Source: Holtermannia corniformis
Lineage: Eukaryota > Basidiomycota > Tremellomycetes > Holtermanniales
Length of the DNA stretch: 64,000 bases
NCBI GenBank assembly: GCA_001599935.1
Contig: BCIJ01000011.1
Location: forward strand, 1 to 64,000
Direction: 5' to 3'
The position numbers and the translations under genes were made by a program. Below are positions 21,901 through 32,745 of the stretch, piece after piece; position 1 is the stretch's first letter, and each line of letters opens with the position of its first letter. The notes under the pieces were generated by a model, which did not search any database, was not told the origin of the DNA, and was given only the letters and a program-made list of their open reading frames with translations.

Positions 21901-23475
21901 GCAAGCAGACTTTGTCGGCGAAGCAGCCAATTCTCTGCAGATGCTCGCTGCGCTGACTCGGGAGGGCGAGACGATGAGGCAGTTCAAGCTTCGGTTCACA
22001 GCCAAGCCCACGAAGCGCCGCTGGCTGCTGTACGGCAGCTTGGCCATGGCTGGCTCACAGGGTATGCTGCAGCTGTTTGGCGCGCTCATATTCTATTGGG
22101 GTGCAAAGCAGCTCGCCGAAGGACGCGTGGTCAGTCTCTGATCGTGATGCTGGAATTACTTCTGACTACTTCACAGGAGCTGGCCGACTTGTACACCGTG
22201 TTCGAAGGCGTCATTATTGCCATCTACATTTCAGCCAGGATATTGACCTACACCGGGGACTTTACAAGAATGAACACGTCGATCCGAACAATACAGGTAC
22301 GACTTGGCACACTTGACGATAGTCGCTGATGTTTCCCAGGGCTGGATTGACCGCACCCCAGAGCTCACAACTCAAACCCACGAAACACTCAAACTGCAAA
22401 GCAAAACGAGCACAGCGCCGGGACTCGAGCTGTACGTGATTCTGATTGTTCATGATTCTCTTGCTAAGCTACCCTACAGCCGCGACGTTGAGCTTCGGTA
22501 CCCATCACGGCCCAAGGTTCTCTCCTTGGACCGAGTGAGCCTACGTATGGAGCCGGGCAAGTCGTACGCCTTTTGTGGCACGAGCGGCGCAGGCAAGAGC
22601 AGTGCGTTGCTTGGTGTGAGCGATGTTCGGTCGAGCTGACGATATCACCAGGCATCCTCGCCATCCTGCAGCGCTTCTACGATCCTACTGCCGGCTCGAT
22701 CTTACTCGATGGTGTCGACATCCGCGAGATGGATGTCAAGGAGTTGCGGAGTCAGATGGGCTATGTCAGTCAGGAGCCAATCCTGTTCGAGGAAACGGTG
22801 CGGTGGAACCTCGCCGTGAGTCTGCGTGAATCACATGGAGCTGTGACTGATGAGTCAGTCGGGTGCACTCGACCCCGAGAATGTGACGGATGCCGAGCTC
22901 GAATGGACGTGTGATCAGGCTTGGTGAGTGTGCACTGGTCATCATGGGACTGTAGCTGACTTGCGCGTCGAGTATCCTGCCTTTCGTCAGATCTCTTCCC
23001 CAAGGTTTTGACACAAACCTCGGTATGAAGGGTGGACAACTCAGTGGCGGTCAGAGACAGGTACGTCCTACTCCCCGGCGGATACGCAATGCTGAGCACG
23101 TCAGCGCTTGTGCATTGCCAGAGCCCTGCTTCGCAAGCCACGGATTCTTCTTCTCGACGGCAAGTGACCCTACTGGACCAACAAAAGTTGCTGACGTCCA
23201 GCAGAGGCCACGAGTGCGTTGGATGGTGAGAGCGAGGCAAAAGTCCAGCAAGCTTTGGACAACGCCGCCAAGGGGCGGTGAGTGAGAGCATAAATTTCGA
23301 GATCGGCGCTGATTGAACCAGGATGACGGTGACAATCGCACACCGGCTGTCGACCATTCGCAAGGCGGACGTCATTTTTGTCATGGAGCAAGGACGGATT
23401 GTGGAGATCGGGTCGCATGAGGAACTTTTGGAGCAAAAGGGGCGCTACCTAGAGCTGGTGCAAGCGCAACTGTAG
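18927..23475 (+). CDS. ABC transporter, full-length ABCB type (MDR/Ste6-like)
   Basis: Thirteen exons (18927-19308, 19360-19559, 19604-19996, 20051-22129, 22177-22296, 22340-22431, 22480-22613, 22652-22815, 22859-22923, 22973-23060, 23105-23159, 23205-23277, 23322-23475) close exactly to 1332 residues in a TMD-NBD-TMD-NBD order. NBD1 has Walker [10 protein letters not shown], signature LSGGQ, Walker [11 protein letters not shown] and a switch His in IAHRLS. NBD2 has [33 protein letters not shown] and IAHRLST. Both sites look catalytically complete. NBD1 has an insertion of about 40 residues rich in Lys, Glu and Pro after its Walker A helix. The substrate may be a drug, lipid or lipopeptide pheromone. 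Ste6 orthology is possible but cannot be decided here. The intron at 23160-23204 begins GC instead of GT. Confidence 0.92.
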
Positions 23476-23537
23476 CATAGCATATAGATGATCAAGACGA
23501 ACGACATGCATGGCACATAGCATCGCTCAATCCCAGC

Positions 23538-26219
23538 TCAGAATACTGGCGCATAATACCCATTCTTCCGCATCCACTGCTCCCATTCACCACACTGCAC
23601 TCCGTACCACTCGGGCCACTGGGCGTTGCGTAGACGGTGCATGAATCCCCGTTCGAGGTGGTATTGCGGTTGCAGATATGAGAAGAGACGTTCAACCTTT
23701 GGTCGGTTTTCCGGCGTGGCACCGGCCGCCGCCCATGTGATTGGAAGGAGCAAACTGCGTTATATTGTCAGTCTGCAGTGCCGGTAGGTGATGGAGGCGC
23801 TTACCCCTGGAAAACACCTCGTGACATGGCTTCATCTGCCAATTCCAGCACGCGCATGACGGCGCTTTGCACTGCATCGTTGTGCAAGTCTTTGCCCAGC
23901 ACGCAGGAGTGGAGCCAGATCTCCATGCACGACTGGTTGATGAGGTTCCCGAGGACAACCTGTCTCGAGTCAACGTACGCTTGGCTGATACAAGCAAGGC
24001 AACTCACGCGAGGTGAATGCGGTGTCATCTATCTCAAATCAGTCCAGCGGGTATCAGCCAGTGTGACGTACGAGTGTCTCCATGCGCAAAGCCTCGGCTC
24101 CTTTCATAAACGCAGTCGCCTTGTCACGCACAGCCGCCATGCGCAGGTCGATGCCGTGCTGCACGGCAGGATACGGGTGATCGCGTTGTTTCTCTTGCAG
24201 GCACAGGATCTGGCGGTATTCATCCGCTAGAAGCATATTCTGCCACACCCATGAGCGCACTGTTCAAGGGCGCGCTATAGCTACTGACCCTAGCAGAGAA
24301 CTGTGTTGAAGCCCTGGGATGACTGATGAGCCTCAGACGGGGCTGACAGGCCATTGACGCACCGGTCCCAGCCGTACACGACCTCGATGTGATCGCTTAG
24401 TTCGTCTTGACAGATGTCAGCTTGCACACGGCCGTGCAGACTAGTCACATACCCTCCACCGAACGCTTGATCCAATCCGCATCCCAAGTGAGTAGTTTGG
24501 GCGCATACCAGGTCGTCATGGACCCTGCGACCTTGAGCATTGTCCTTGCGGGCATAGGTTGCACTCACCCAGTAGCTCCACACACGCCAACTGTTCGATC
24601 AGAAAGCGACGGGATGCCGTTGGGTCCAACGCAATGTAGGCCGCCGGACCACCATAGCTTTGCACAATGTTGACACCGGCGCGGATTGGATCCTCCCAAT
24701 CGTGAGAGCCTGCCAGACGCTTGAAGCTGTCAATCAAAATCGTCTTCATGCACTGACAGAACGCACATCGCGGATCGCTAGCGCGACGACTGTTGCGATC
24801 GCCACATCGGCCGTTACATGGTCATTGTCAAACAGGCCCAATAAGACGCCCGTCTGGAGCGAATTCATCGATGTCGTCCGCTGATCTTGACTCGTGGCGT
24901 ACAAGGCGTTGTCAGCTTGACTGCGCAGTGCATCCTGCATCTTGAATCCGATATCAAACGTGGAGAGGCTCAGCAGCGCATGTCGGAACGCGTCATGACA
25001 CAGATCTTCGCCGGCAGGTTTGCCCAGTGCCAAGTGGGTCAGATGCGACAACCATGGGTTTCGTGATTGCTCGGCCGGGATGACGACTAGTATACTGGCC
25101 GTTTCGTTGAAGAAGTGACGATACTATGGAGCTTTCATCAGCTCGACGCTGTCCGTATGTGGGACGCTGGCCGACCTGATGCCGTTGCTCGGATGAGGGA
25201 AAGAACGCGGTCAGCTCGTCGGGCTGCTGTACGAGAAGTGACTGATAGATGAACGTCTCGGTCATGGGCCGTCGTCGCTTCCACAGCTTGTCATTCGCCC
25301 TTTGGGCAGGTCGTAGGGGCGTATCGATAGCACCAGGTGAGTCTGCCTCGCTTCCGTCATCGTTGAGCAACGCAAGTGATCCCCGTGTCTGGACGCGAGA
25401 GCGCACTGGTGCAGTGATATTGGAGAGATATGGCGTTGGCGCAGGCGCGGTACCCGTGAAAGGCGGCGGCAAGTACGAGTACGTGAGATCGGGCGGACTC
25501 AACCGCTCGGCCATCGAAGCGCTGGACAATGCGAACGATGACGGCTGAGGGGTCGTAGGTACCGTCCATGGCGTTGGCGCCGGAGACGGGGAAGTCGGCG
25601 TCGGTGACGGGAAGTTGCTACGGATCTCTGTTTCGAAGCCAAATCCCACTTGAGACGTATTATAGGGACTCAAGTTGACATCTGCAGCCGACGGCGAGCA
25701 GGCCGATGGAGTGTTCTCCTGTGACCCTGATGTATAAACGCACTGTATCCGTTTAGTAAGCAGTCTGGATGATAAGCTCGTCACCTTGAATTCGGCTCGA
25801 GTCTTGATACAATTCCCGCAAATGGGCTTCTGTTCGTCGCATCGCACTCGTCTCGTCTTGCAGTGCTGACAACCTCCGCGTGACCGGTGATGGAAACGTC
25901 GAATACGGCCTTGCAGTCCTTCTTCCTCGGGCGTATAGTAGCACTAGATAGTGTATCAGTATAATCTTGAATCTCTTGACAGGATACCGGCCTCTCTCCC
26001 TCGCTTTTCGCACGTCTCACAGACGGGTCGCGCCTGATTGCATTTGAGCTTGGACGTCCGGCACGCTTCGCACGGATGCGGCCGCACGACGGGACTGCAG
26101 CTTGTAAGACACTGCTACCGCTCGCATCGGTAGCATACCGACCGTTTGCGCGTCTTGCTGCCTTGGCTGTGGTGCTCCTGATCGATCATTGAACGATCGA
26201 CGTTGAGCTTGCCTGCCAT
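23538..26219 (-). CDS. Transcription factor with two tandem Zn2Cys6 clusters and Fungal_trans_2-like domain
   Basis: Exon 1 is 26219-26143 (MAGKLNVDRS...KTRKR), followed by 26094-25992, 25943-25785, 25742-25176 and 25123 onward, then several short exons to the stop at 23538. Cluster 1 (PCEACRTSKLKC, PVCETC, REC) has C-x2-C-x6-C-x6-C-x2-C-x6-C spacing. Cluster 2 (GGCQHCKTRRVRC, ICGNC, FKC) lies about 25 residues later. A Ser/Pro-rich linker leads to a Fungal_trans_2-like region with FFNETASILVV and NPWLSHLTHLALG. The end reads WEQWMRKNGYYAPVF. The splice after cluster 1 needs a GC donor at 25991 to keep frame; the nearby GT at 25987 would shift it. The intron 67 bases long near 24835-24769 is also a judgement. 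The target is unknown. Confidence 0.8.
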
Positions 26220-26396
26220 AGATGCAATGATCAGTCACGTGATACAACTTATACGACCGAGGCGGCGAGCGAGGTTCATCCAGGCCTGTTATGATCTCGT
26301 ACAGGGCCATCAGAGTACGGCGTAGCATGTCGTCAAGTCGTCCCAATAATACGTCATCAACCATATGATCATGCCTGCGCTTGAGCCTTGACGCCA

Positions 26397-27597
26397 TCAA
26401 TCGAGTGCACCGCGCGCCACGATTGATGCACTCACCTCATTCAGTACCTCCATGATCCGCTTCTCCCGCTCGCTACCCCGCCGCTCCTGCTCCTCAAGCT
26501 GCTCGCGAAGGTCTTCCATGTGTTCGATGAACGAGTTGACGAGCTCTGGTTCGAGCGTCTGTACAATTGGCGCAGCTCCCGTCTGCGACTCGGGCTTGGG
26601 CTCGAGTAACAGCTGTAGCAACTGCTGCGTTTGCGAGGCCGTCAGGCCTGTTTGACCCGAGTCTTGCGCCGAAGGGATCTCGGATACCTCATCCCACCCA
26701 TCTGGCTCGTCTTCTTGGTCAGGCCCGGATGCTAGCTGACTCTGGCTGAAGCGAGGGCGAGCTCGACGTGTCGGTCGGCCTGTCGGAGTACCAGGCGAGT
26801 CGACCGACAGCGAGCGGTGCAAGCTGCTGGTCAGGGGCTGCCCCATCGAATGATACGTCCGCAGACCGGGCAATGGGGTCGACTCAATGTCACTAAAGGC
26901 TGCACTGCCCATGATATGCGAGACGCCCAATGCAGCCTGACACGCTACGTTAGCTGGGTAGAGCAATTGCTGCGTGGACTGACCGGCCAGTCCGGGCCCA
27001 GCATCTTGACTAGAGCTCGCTCCAATTCCTGCCACACGTCACACTCGGTGGCAGTCACTCCACACACAGCATACCTTCTCGCGGTCCTCCTTGTCCTTCA
27101 TCTTGAGCATGAGTTTCTCATTCTCCCTGCTAGCTCAGTCACTAGGCCTCGGTCCACTCTGGCTACGTACTGCGAACCCTGCGTAAACAGATCATCGACC
27201 TTGCTCAGCTCGGCCTGCATGTCGCTCAACTCCTTCTGCGTCGGTCGTTTCTGTAGCTCGAGACGTAGCTGCAAAAGCCTCATCAGTCACAAGTGTTCAT
27301 CTGTCAACGCCCAAAGAACGGACGCGCTGGTTCTCCATTTCAAGCTTGTGCAACTGGTTCTTGAGATCTCGAATCTGGGGATCTCGATGAGCTCGGTCCC
27401 TAGTTCACATCAACACATGTACCAACCTGATCCTCGGACGTCGAGCTTGGAGAGCCGCTCTCAGCCCCGATCCAGCTCTGATGGAGGCGGCCTGATGTTG
27501 ACGGTGAGGGGTTGAGCGAAGAAACCGGGTTCCCGTTCAACGAGACGCCGAGCAGTCGAGAAGAGCTGTTGGTAGAGTTTGGGCGGCGCAGCGACAT
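26397..27597 (-). CDS. Coiled-coil protein of unknown function
   Basis: The start at 27597 gives MSLRRPNSTNSSSRLLGVSL and a Ser-rich head. Short exons then encode heptad-rich helices: IRDLKNQLHKLEMENQR, LRLELQKRPTQKELSDMQAE and ENEKLMLKMKDKEDREK. The largest exon begins AALGVSHIMGSAAFSDIEST, is Ser/Pro/Arg-rich and ends in a further coil (FIEHMEDLREQLEEQERRG). The stop is at 26397-26399. A GTGAGT shortly before the end could be a donor, so the last dozen residues are uncertain. I do not recognise the family. A cytoskeletal or scaffold role would be typical of the layout, but this is a guess. Confidence 0.65.
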
Positions 27598-27780
27598 GCC
27601 TAAAGCTGTACTGAATGATCAAACAGACGTGAAAGAGAGAGTAGCAGGATAGGAGCTTCAGAACAGAACCAAACAACGCGCCTGATTTCGCGGACGATTT
27701 GGCGAACGTGGCAGTCTGTGTGGTGATGGTCTGGACCCCATGATATACAGAATCCTACACAATTAATGAGCCCTTTGATA

Positions 27781-30079
27781 TCATCTATAGTGCGGAGCAG
27801 TCCCGACACCAACATCGAACAGCAGACCCGCCTGCACGGCTTCGCGTAGAGCTCGTCCCCGCGGCCCGGCCTCTCTGATCGCCCCGTCGTAGCGCACCTG
27901 ATCAGACCGTGTCCGGGGAAATGCCGGTGGGAGGCGGGTGTATCCCATACCTGAAGCTGGTTTCTGCGCCTCCACAGGCTGCCGCGTCTTGTATTCAAGC
28001 GTGTTCAGTACGCTGAGGGCGTTTGCACGAACATCGGCCATTCGAAGTCGATATTGCACCGGCGTCATCCCACTCCCGAACGTGCTGACAGCGACGTCAG
28101 TCGAGCCACTGGAGCAGACACACGCGACGTACACGTTGACGTGGTTGGAGCAGATCAAGGCAACAATCGTATTGACGAGATGGACAGGGATCGTATTGAA
28201 CGCGGCGACGGTAAAGTTGTGCAGCGCGTCGCGCTCGAACTGCATCCAACGCCCTTTGCAGCCTGGCAAGGGTGTTCGAGGATAGCACCTTTTGGAGTAG
28301 GTTGCGGCATCTGTAAAGTCCCTCATCAGCATTGATTACCTCGACGAGGATCCTCACTTACGAAAGGGACTGTAGTAGCCGCAGCAATGTAGCTAAGGCT
28401 CGTCAGCTGGATGCGATGATACCCCTTCAACTCACAGAGTTCTGTATCCTCAATCGTTCAGAGTCATCAAGAAACTGGCTCCAAGCTTGATTCAACTTGC
28501 GGTCCATCTGCAATGCCCCGCGCTTGTAGCTCGTGTACCCCAAGAGGCACATTGACAGGAGGCATGGCCACAACAGGAGGTTGTAGAATGCAAGGATAGG
28601 TCGTGAGTTGAGGAACACTCCAGTGACGCCGATCAAGGATGAAAAGAGGCATAGTAGCGAGGCGAGGATGAGGACTGGTGTGCTGTCAGGAGATCATACC
28701 ACCAAGCTGACTCAACGCACATATGACCAGATCTGGATCCGAGACCAAAGTCACGTCGCTATGAGGTGTCACTGTGACGGATGTCAACTTAGTGAAGCGC
28801 TGTCCCCGTCCTTCCGTACCTCTTGACGTGATGAGGACTGCCCAAATCAGCCCGATAAGCCCGTATACAAACACCTTGTATACGTCAGCGAACAGCGTGT
28901 AGGATAGCGCTCGGACAGCCCAGCACGTACCGATACAACCGACACAAGCAGTACCCATTTGAAGCCCGTCCATCGGTCGCCGGCCGAGAAAGTCACCCTA
29001 CTTCCCAGCGCAAACTTGGTCGTGAGGCGATTCGCCGCGACGGCAGCATGCAGACTAGGATTGCTTGCAGTCTTGCTGAGATCCGCCGTTGACGAGTCGG
29101 ATTGGTGATGAATTGCCCTGTGGCGGAACGGGACAGGTAGCGTAGACGTTGAAGACAACCATGACCGTGAGCTATCGACCGACTGAAAGGACCGAGTTGG
29201 AGAAGGCGGCCGTCTCTCCGTATCCTGCACGTAGCGATGCGGCGCCGGTTGATCATTGTAGCGTCTGCCCCTCCAGAGCCGAGCGACCGACGATATTCGC
29301 GATGCGACGCTGTGTCGTCTTGCAGGGGCTTGACGTGGCGTCGTGAGCTGCGATTCGGGGGACCGAGGGCTCGTACTCCACTTCGAGCCCTGGATATCGA
29401 CCACCGTGACCGAACCCGACAGCGTCGAGTCCGTATCTTGACGCTGCGGCACGGGCGGTCGCGTCTTTGAATCTTTGCGTATATGCAGTGGTAGTGGCGG
29501 TACCGGCTTCATCAAACCCATAGTTCTCGCCAGGAAGCTCATCGGCTCGGATTCGTCGCGATGGCTGCTCGGGTAAGACTGCTTGCCTTTCCGCTGATGA
29601 TCAGTTCTCTCTCGGCGCAAACTCGAAAAGTCGGTGCGTGGTCGATCATCGCCGTCGTTTGAGCGCGATCGCAGGGGACTGAACCGATCATCGCGAATCA
29701 GGTCCTGCGTGCGCTTCGCGAAAGGTGGTTGTGCCGGCAACGCCTTTTCAGATGTGATGGAGTGTTTTGATGGAGACGAGTTGGCGGTGCTGGAAGGGAC
29801 TAGGCGGATGGTGATTGGATGTGGGTTCGGGGTTGAGATTTCTTCGACAGTCTCGTTGCGCGGTGATGGCTGATGATAACCCTGGAACGGGTCATGATAG
29901 CTGAAGGACGGACTCTTGGGAACGTCGGCTCCAGGGCTACTGAGGCCGCCGCCGATTGCCGATGCGAGAAATGGTGATCCAAGGTATGGCGTCAGGTAAC
30001 CTGGAGAGTAGATGGCGAGTGGCGATGCGTCTGGTAGAGGTGATGCCGGGTTGGGCGATCGCCGTCGAAGGCCCGACAT
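27781..30079 (-). CDS. Tetraspanin, fungal Tsp2-like, with a long cytosolic head
   Basis: Exons 30079-28931, 28874-28820, 28771-28721, 28674-28436, 28392-28362 and 28310 leftward to the stop at 27781, with one more intron near 28135-28087. Residues 1 to about 370 are Ser/Pro/Arg-rich and probably cytosolic. Four membrane segments follow: FKWVLLVSVVSVFVYGLIGL, VIFLILASLLCLFSSLIGV, AFYNLLLWPCLLSMCLLGY and a final FNTIPVHLVNTIVALICSNH. Between the third and fourth is the large outer loop with the diagnostic LHCCGYYSPF, a KRCYP and a PGCKG, giving the cysteines expected for tetraspanin disulfides. A cytosolic tail of about 90 residues follows. Tetraspanins organise membrane protein assemblies; in fungi some act in infection or wall remodelling. 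The tandem CC of the CCG motif is restored only when the intron is spliced as given. Confidence 0.85.
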
Positions 30080-30317
30080 TCTCTTGCTGCGATCTGCGCT
30101 CCGCCAGTGTCAACAACATCCCAGCAGTGCGTAGCTGATGCGGCGCGCTGATCTTCAGACGGACCGCTGAGCACATGTTGACCGAAGATCGGCCCGGTCT
30201 GTTTGGCAATGTGAAAGCAGTGTCAACAAGAATGGCATGCGGTCATGAACTCTTACAACGGGGTCGTATGCGAAAACGAGGTCTAACAGTCTCTCGAGCC
30301 TCTAGCGTGACAGTGGC

Positions 30318-31234
30318 TCAACAGGAACATGTAGGTATGCCGATGCCCCACCCGGACTCCTCTTCTTGACCGAGCTTGATCGTTCGTAAGGACGATGGAT
30401 CACGTATGGCATGGGGCGTTCTAGCCCAAAGCGATGGTGTTTCAATGATCTGGCCCATCAGCTTTGTGCACGTGTAGGCGGTTGCCAAAGCTCACTTGGG
30501 TCACAAGCTCCTCGAATGCCTCCTGAACGCCCTGCTTGGTCTTTGCAGAACATTCTGTACGCCACAGTCAGCAACTGAGCACGCCCCGGGAGACACCCTC
30601 ACCTAGGAAGAGTGTACCCATACGTTGTGCGAACGCTCGACCTTCCTCCGTAGTCACTTGACGGGAGAATTCCTTGGGACACTTAGCCACCGTCTCGGTC
30701 GCGTTGCCTAGCCGTTACAAACCTTGTCCACCTTGTTGCCAACGACAATTTTGACCACGTCCTCAGACGCATAAGTGTCGAGTTCATGGAACCATTTGGT
30801 GAGCTCGTCATAGCTCCTGCGTGACGATATGTCGTAGACAAGGATGACACCTTGAGCGCCACGGTAGTACGAGGATGTCAAAGTCCGGAACCGCTCCTGA
30901 CCGGCCGTGTCCTGAACGGATCAAGCTCGGGTCAGTAGAGACCATGCGCACAGACCGCACGTACCCAAATCGAGAGCTTGTACTTGCGTCCTTTGAGCTC
31001 GATGCTCTTGGCAAGAAAGTCGACGCCTATCGTTGCCGTCGTCTCCTCTTCATTGACAAAGTCGTCGTCTGTGAAACGCAAAAGCAGCGAGGACTTGCCT
31101 GACGGGTGCGAAGTCAGATGGCCCCAGTGGCGAATCGCGTTGAAGGCCATTATTTACTTACCAACAGAGGAGTTGCCAATGAGAAGAAGCTTGAGATTCG
31201 TCGGAACTTGACCCGAGCCTGCCACTGCTGCCAT
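30318..31234 (-). CDS. Rab-family small GTPase, Rab18-like
   Basis: Exons 31234-31162, 31098-30965, 30911 leftward through two more exons, and a last exon 30449-30318. The P-loop [10 protein letters not shown] is split by intron 1. Switch I has TTATIGVDF, switch [21 protein letters not shown], and the guanine-binding motifs NKVD and CSAK follow. [12 protein letters not shown] is the Rab18-type continuation. The C-terminal exon ends PTCSC, a CxC prenylation signal for Rab geranylgeranyl transferase. Rab18 proteins act at the endoplasmic reticulum and lipid droplets. Other secretory Rabs are a less likely alternative. Confidence 0.9.
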
Positions 31235-31375
31235 ATTTGCCCGACTTCTATGACCTCCTTGGTGGTCCAGTCTTCCAGCTTCTCGGGCGGAAGTCAACTT
31301 GGAGATGCTGCTGACGTAAGCAGAACCGATCAGGCACTATAAGTAGAGGCGAGTGAGTCTTTCGGTGTTCCTCCA

Positions 31376-31849
31376 ATGGCGAACAATCAGGGCAGCGACA
31401 AATCGCCGCACACATCACCTCGAGCAAGGGGATATGAAGCTGATATATCGTCTACTGGTGCCTCCTCCTTATCATTGAGTGCGGGGGCCAGTCGTTCATC
31501 TTCAACCGGTCCAAGAAATGACGAGCCGCAAACCACAGACCAGGCAACAGCTGGCGTCGGAGCCTTCTTGAATAAATTTAAAGAGTCCAGGGCTCGCGAG
31601 GACCGCGTGTTGATGCTTCCTGATCAACCCTTATTCGAGGCAGACGGTGACTTCAACACGGACGATATCAGTTCGGATGAGAAGACGGCAAATTACTGGC
31701 CTCCGATAGTCAAGAAACCCGAGGACACAAAGTCGGAAGCAACTGTCAAGCCGGAACGTACAGATATGACTCAGCAAGGCACTTCAAACACTTCGAATAA
31801 TGCGCACCAGCAACAGCAAACGCAATCGACCTCAAGGCGTGAGCCTTAG
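31376..31849 (+). CDS. Small disordered orphan protein, family member 1
   Basis: A single-exon frame of 157 residues, MANNQGSDKSPHTSP to STSRREP, about 140 bases from the divergent Rab gene. It is hydrophilic and rich in Ser, Thr, Gln and Asp, with no signal peptide or membrane segment. The centre reads AFLNKFKESRAREDRVLML, then QPLFEADG, SSDEKTANYWPP and VKKPEDTKSEATVKPE. The next gene on the same strand repeats this order of motifs, so the two are probably diverged tandem duplicates. No known domain is recognised. Confidence 0.7.
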   Translation: MANNQGSDKSPHTSPRARGYEADISSTGASSLSLSAGASRSSSTGPRNDEPQTTDQATAGVGAFLNKFKESRAREDRVLMLPDQPLFEADGDFNTDDISSDEKTANYWPPIVKKPEDTKSEATVKPERTDMTQQGTSNTSNNAHQQQQTQSTSRREP

Positions 31850-32280
31850 ACTCTCGCTGCCATGTCAGCAGTCCATGTACGGCCGACCTGTCCGAGATGC
31901 ACCTTGCGCCTGAATCATCATCTCAACCTTCCTTTGCGCGCGAAGCGGAACAAGTTAAAGGACTGATGTTCTTGACCTTCGTGAATTAGTGGGGTGACCC
32001 TGCCACTTCCCACTTCCCTACACGCGACTCTTGGGTTGACGGTCCAGTATCTTTGAAAGCGGCATCGGGTCCGCTGACGACATCTCGGATTACACCGGAC
32101 CGAGAGGAATGTTGCCGTCGACTCATTTGCGAGCATCGAAGCATGAGTAGGTCGATGATGTAATCACAAAGGTAGGGAGTGACGTGCTGCTCAACCAAGT
32201 CGGCAGCGTTAACGGTACTATGAAATCCCGCCGCCGGGAGAGAAGTGCAGACCGTGTAACGCAGTTGTCTCGCTTGCAGG
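31850..32280. other. Intergenic region between the orphan pair
   Basis: About 430 bases. No gene or clear motif seen. It should hold the promoter of the second copy. Confidence 0.55.
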
Positions 32281-32745
32281 ATGCCAGACGATAATGACAA
32301 GAACAAGCAAACGACCACGACCACGGACAGCTCTCCAAAGTCTTTCCATTCGAGCGGCTCGCATGACGGTGATGTCGAGTCACTCGGTGACTCTGTGCAG
32401 TCACTCTCGTTGTATACGGCCAACGCACCGGCGCCGGCCGCGTTCACGTCGTCGACCTCGGCCGAGGAGATTCAGCGCTTTCTGGCTGAGCGTGCGAAAT
32501 GGCAAGAGCATGACCGGTTGGTGGCGACGGGCGAGCCGCTCTTCAGTTCTGCCGGTGAGGAGCTTAGTAGCATGAGCGAGGGCGCCAAGGCTCAGTGGTG
32601 GCCGTCACAACAGCAACCGAAAGCAGAAGACGCGCGCTCTCGCGCTTCAGACGTGACGGCCAAGCCGGGCGACTCGCAGCCGCAGGCGAACACATCGACG
32701 CAGACTGGTGATAGCCTACAGGTGCCCTCGCAGCCTCGCAAGTAG
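32281..32745 (+). CDS. Small disordered orphan protein, family member 2
   Basis: A single-exon frame of 154 residues, MPDDNDKNKQTTTTT to PSQPRK. It shares the motif order of the preceding gene: a SLSLY segment, AEEIQRFLAERAKWQEHDRL, GEPLFSSAG, SEGAKAQWWPS, QPKAEDARSRASDVTAKPG and a Gln/Thr/Ser tail. The matching core (FL..., DR, PLF, KA..WP, K.ED..S.A..K) is about 75 residues long. The function is unknown. The conserved WP and PLF motifs suggest a short binding segment in a disordered protein. Confidence 0.7.
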   Translation: MPDDNDKNKQTTTTTDSSPKSFHSSGSHDGDVESLGDSVQSLSLYTANAPAPAAFTSSTSAEEIQRFLAERAKWQEHDRLVATGEPLFSSAGEELSSMSEGAKAQWWPSQQQPKAEDARSRASDVTAKPGDSQPQANTSTQTGDSLQVPSQPRK

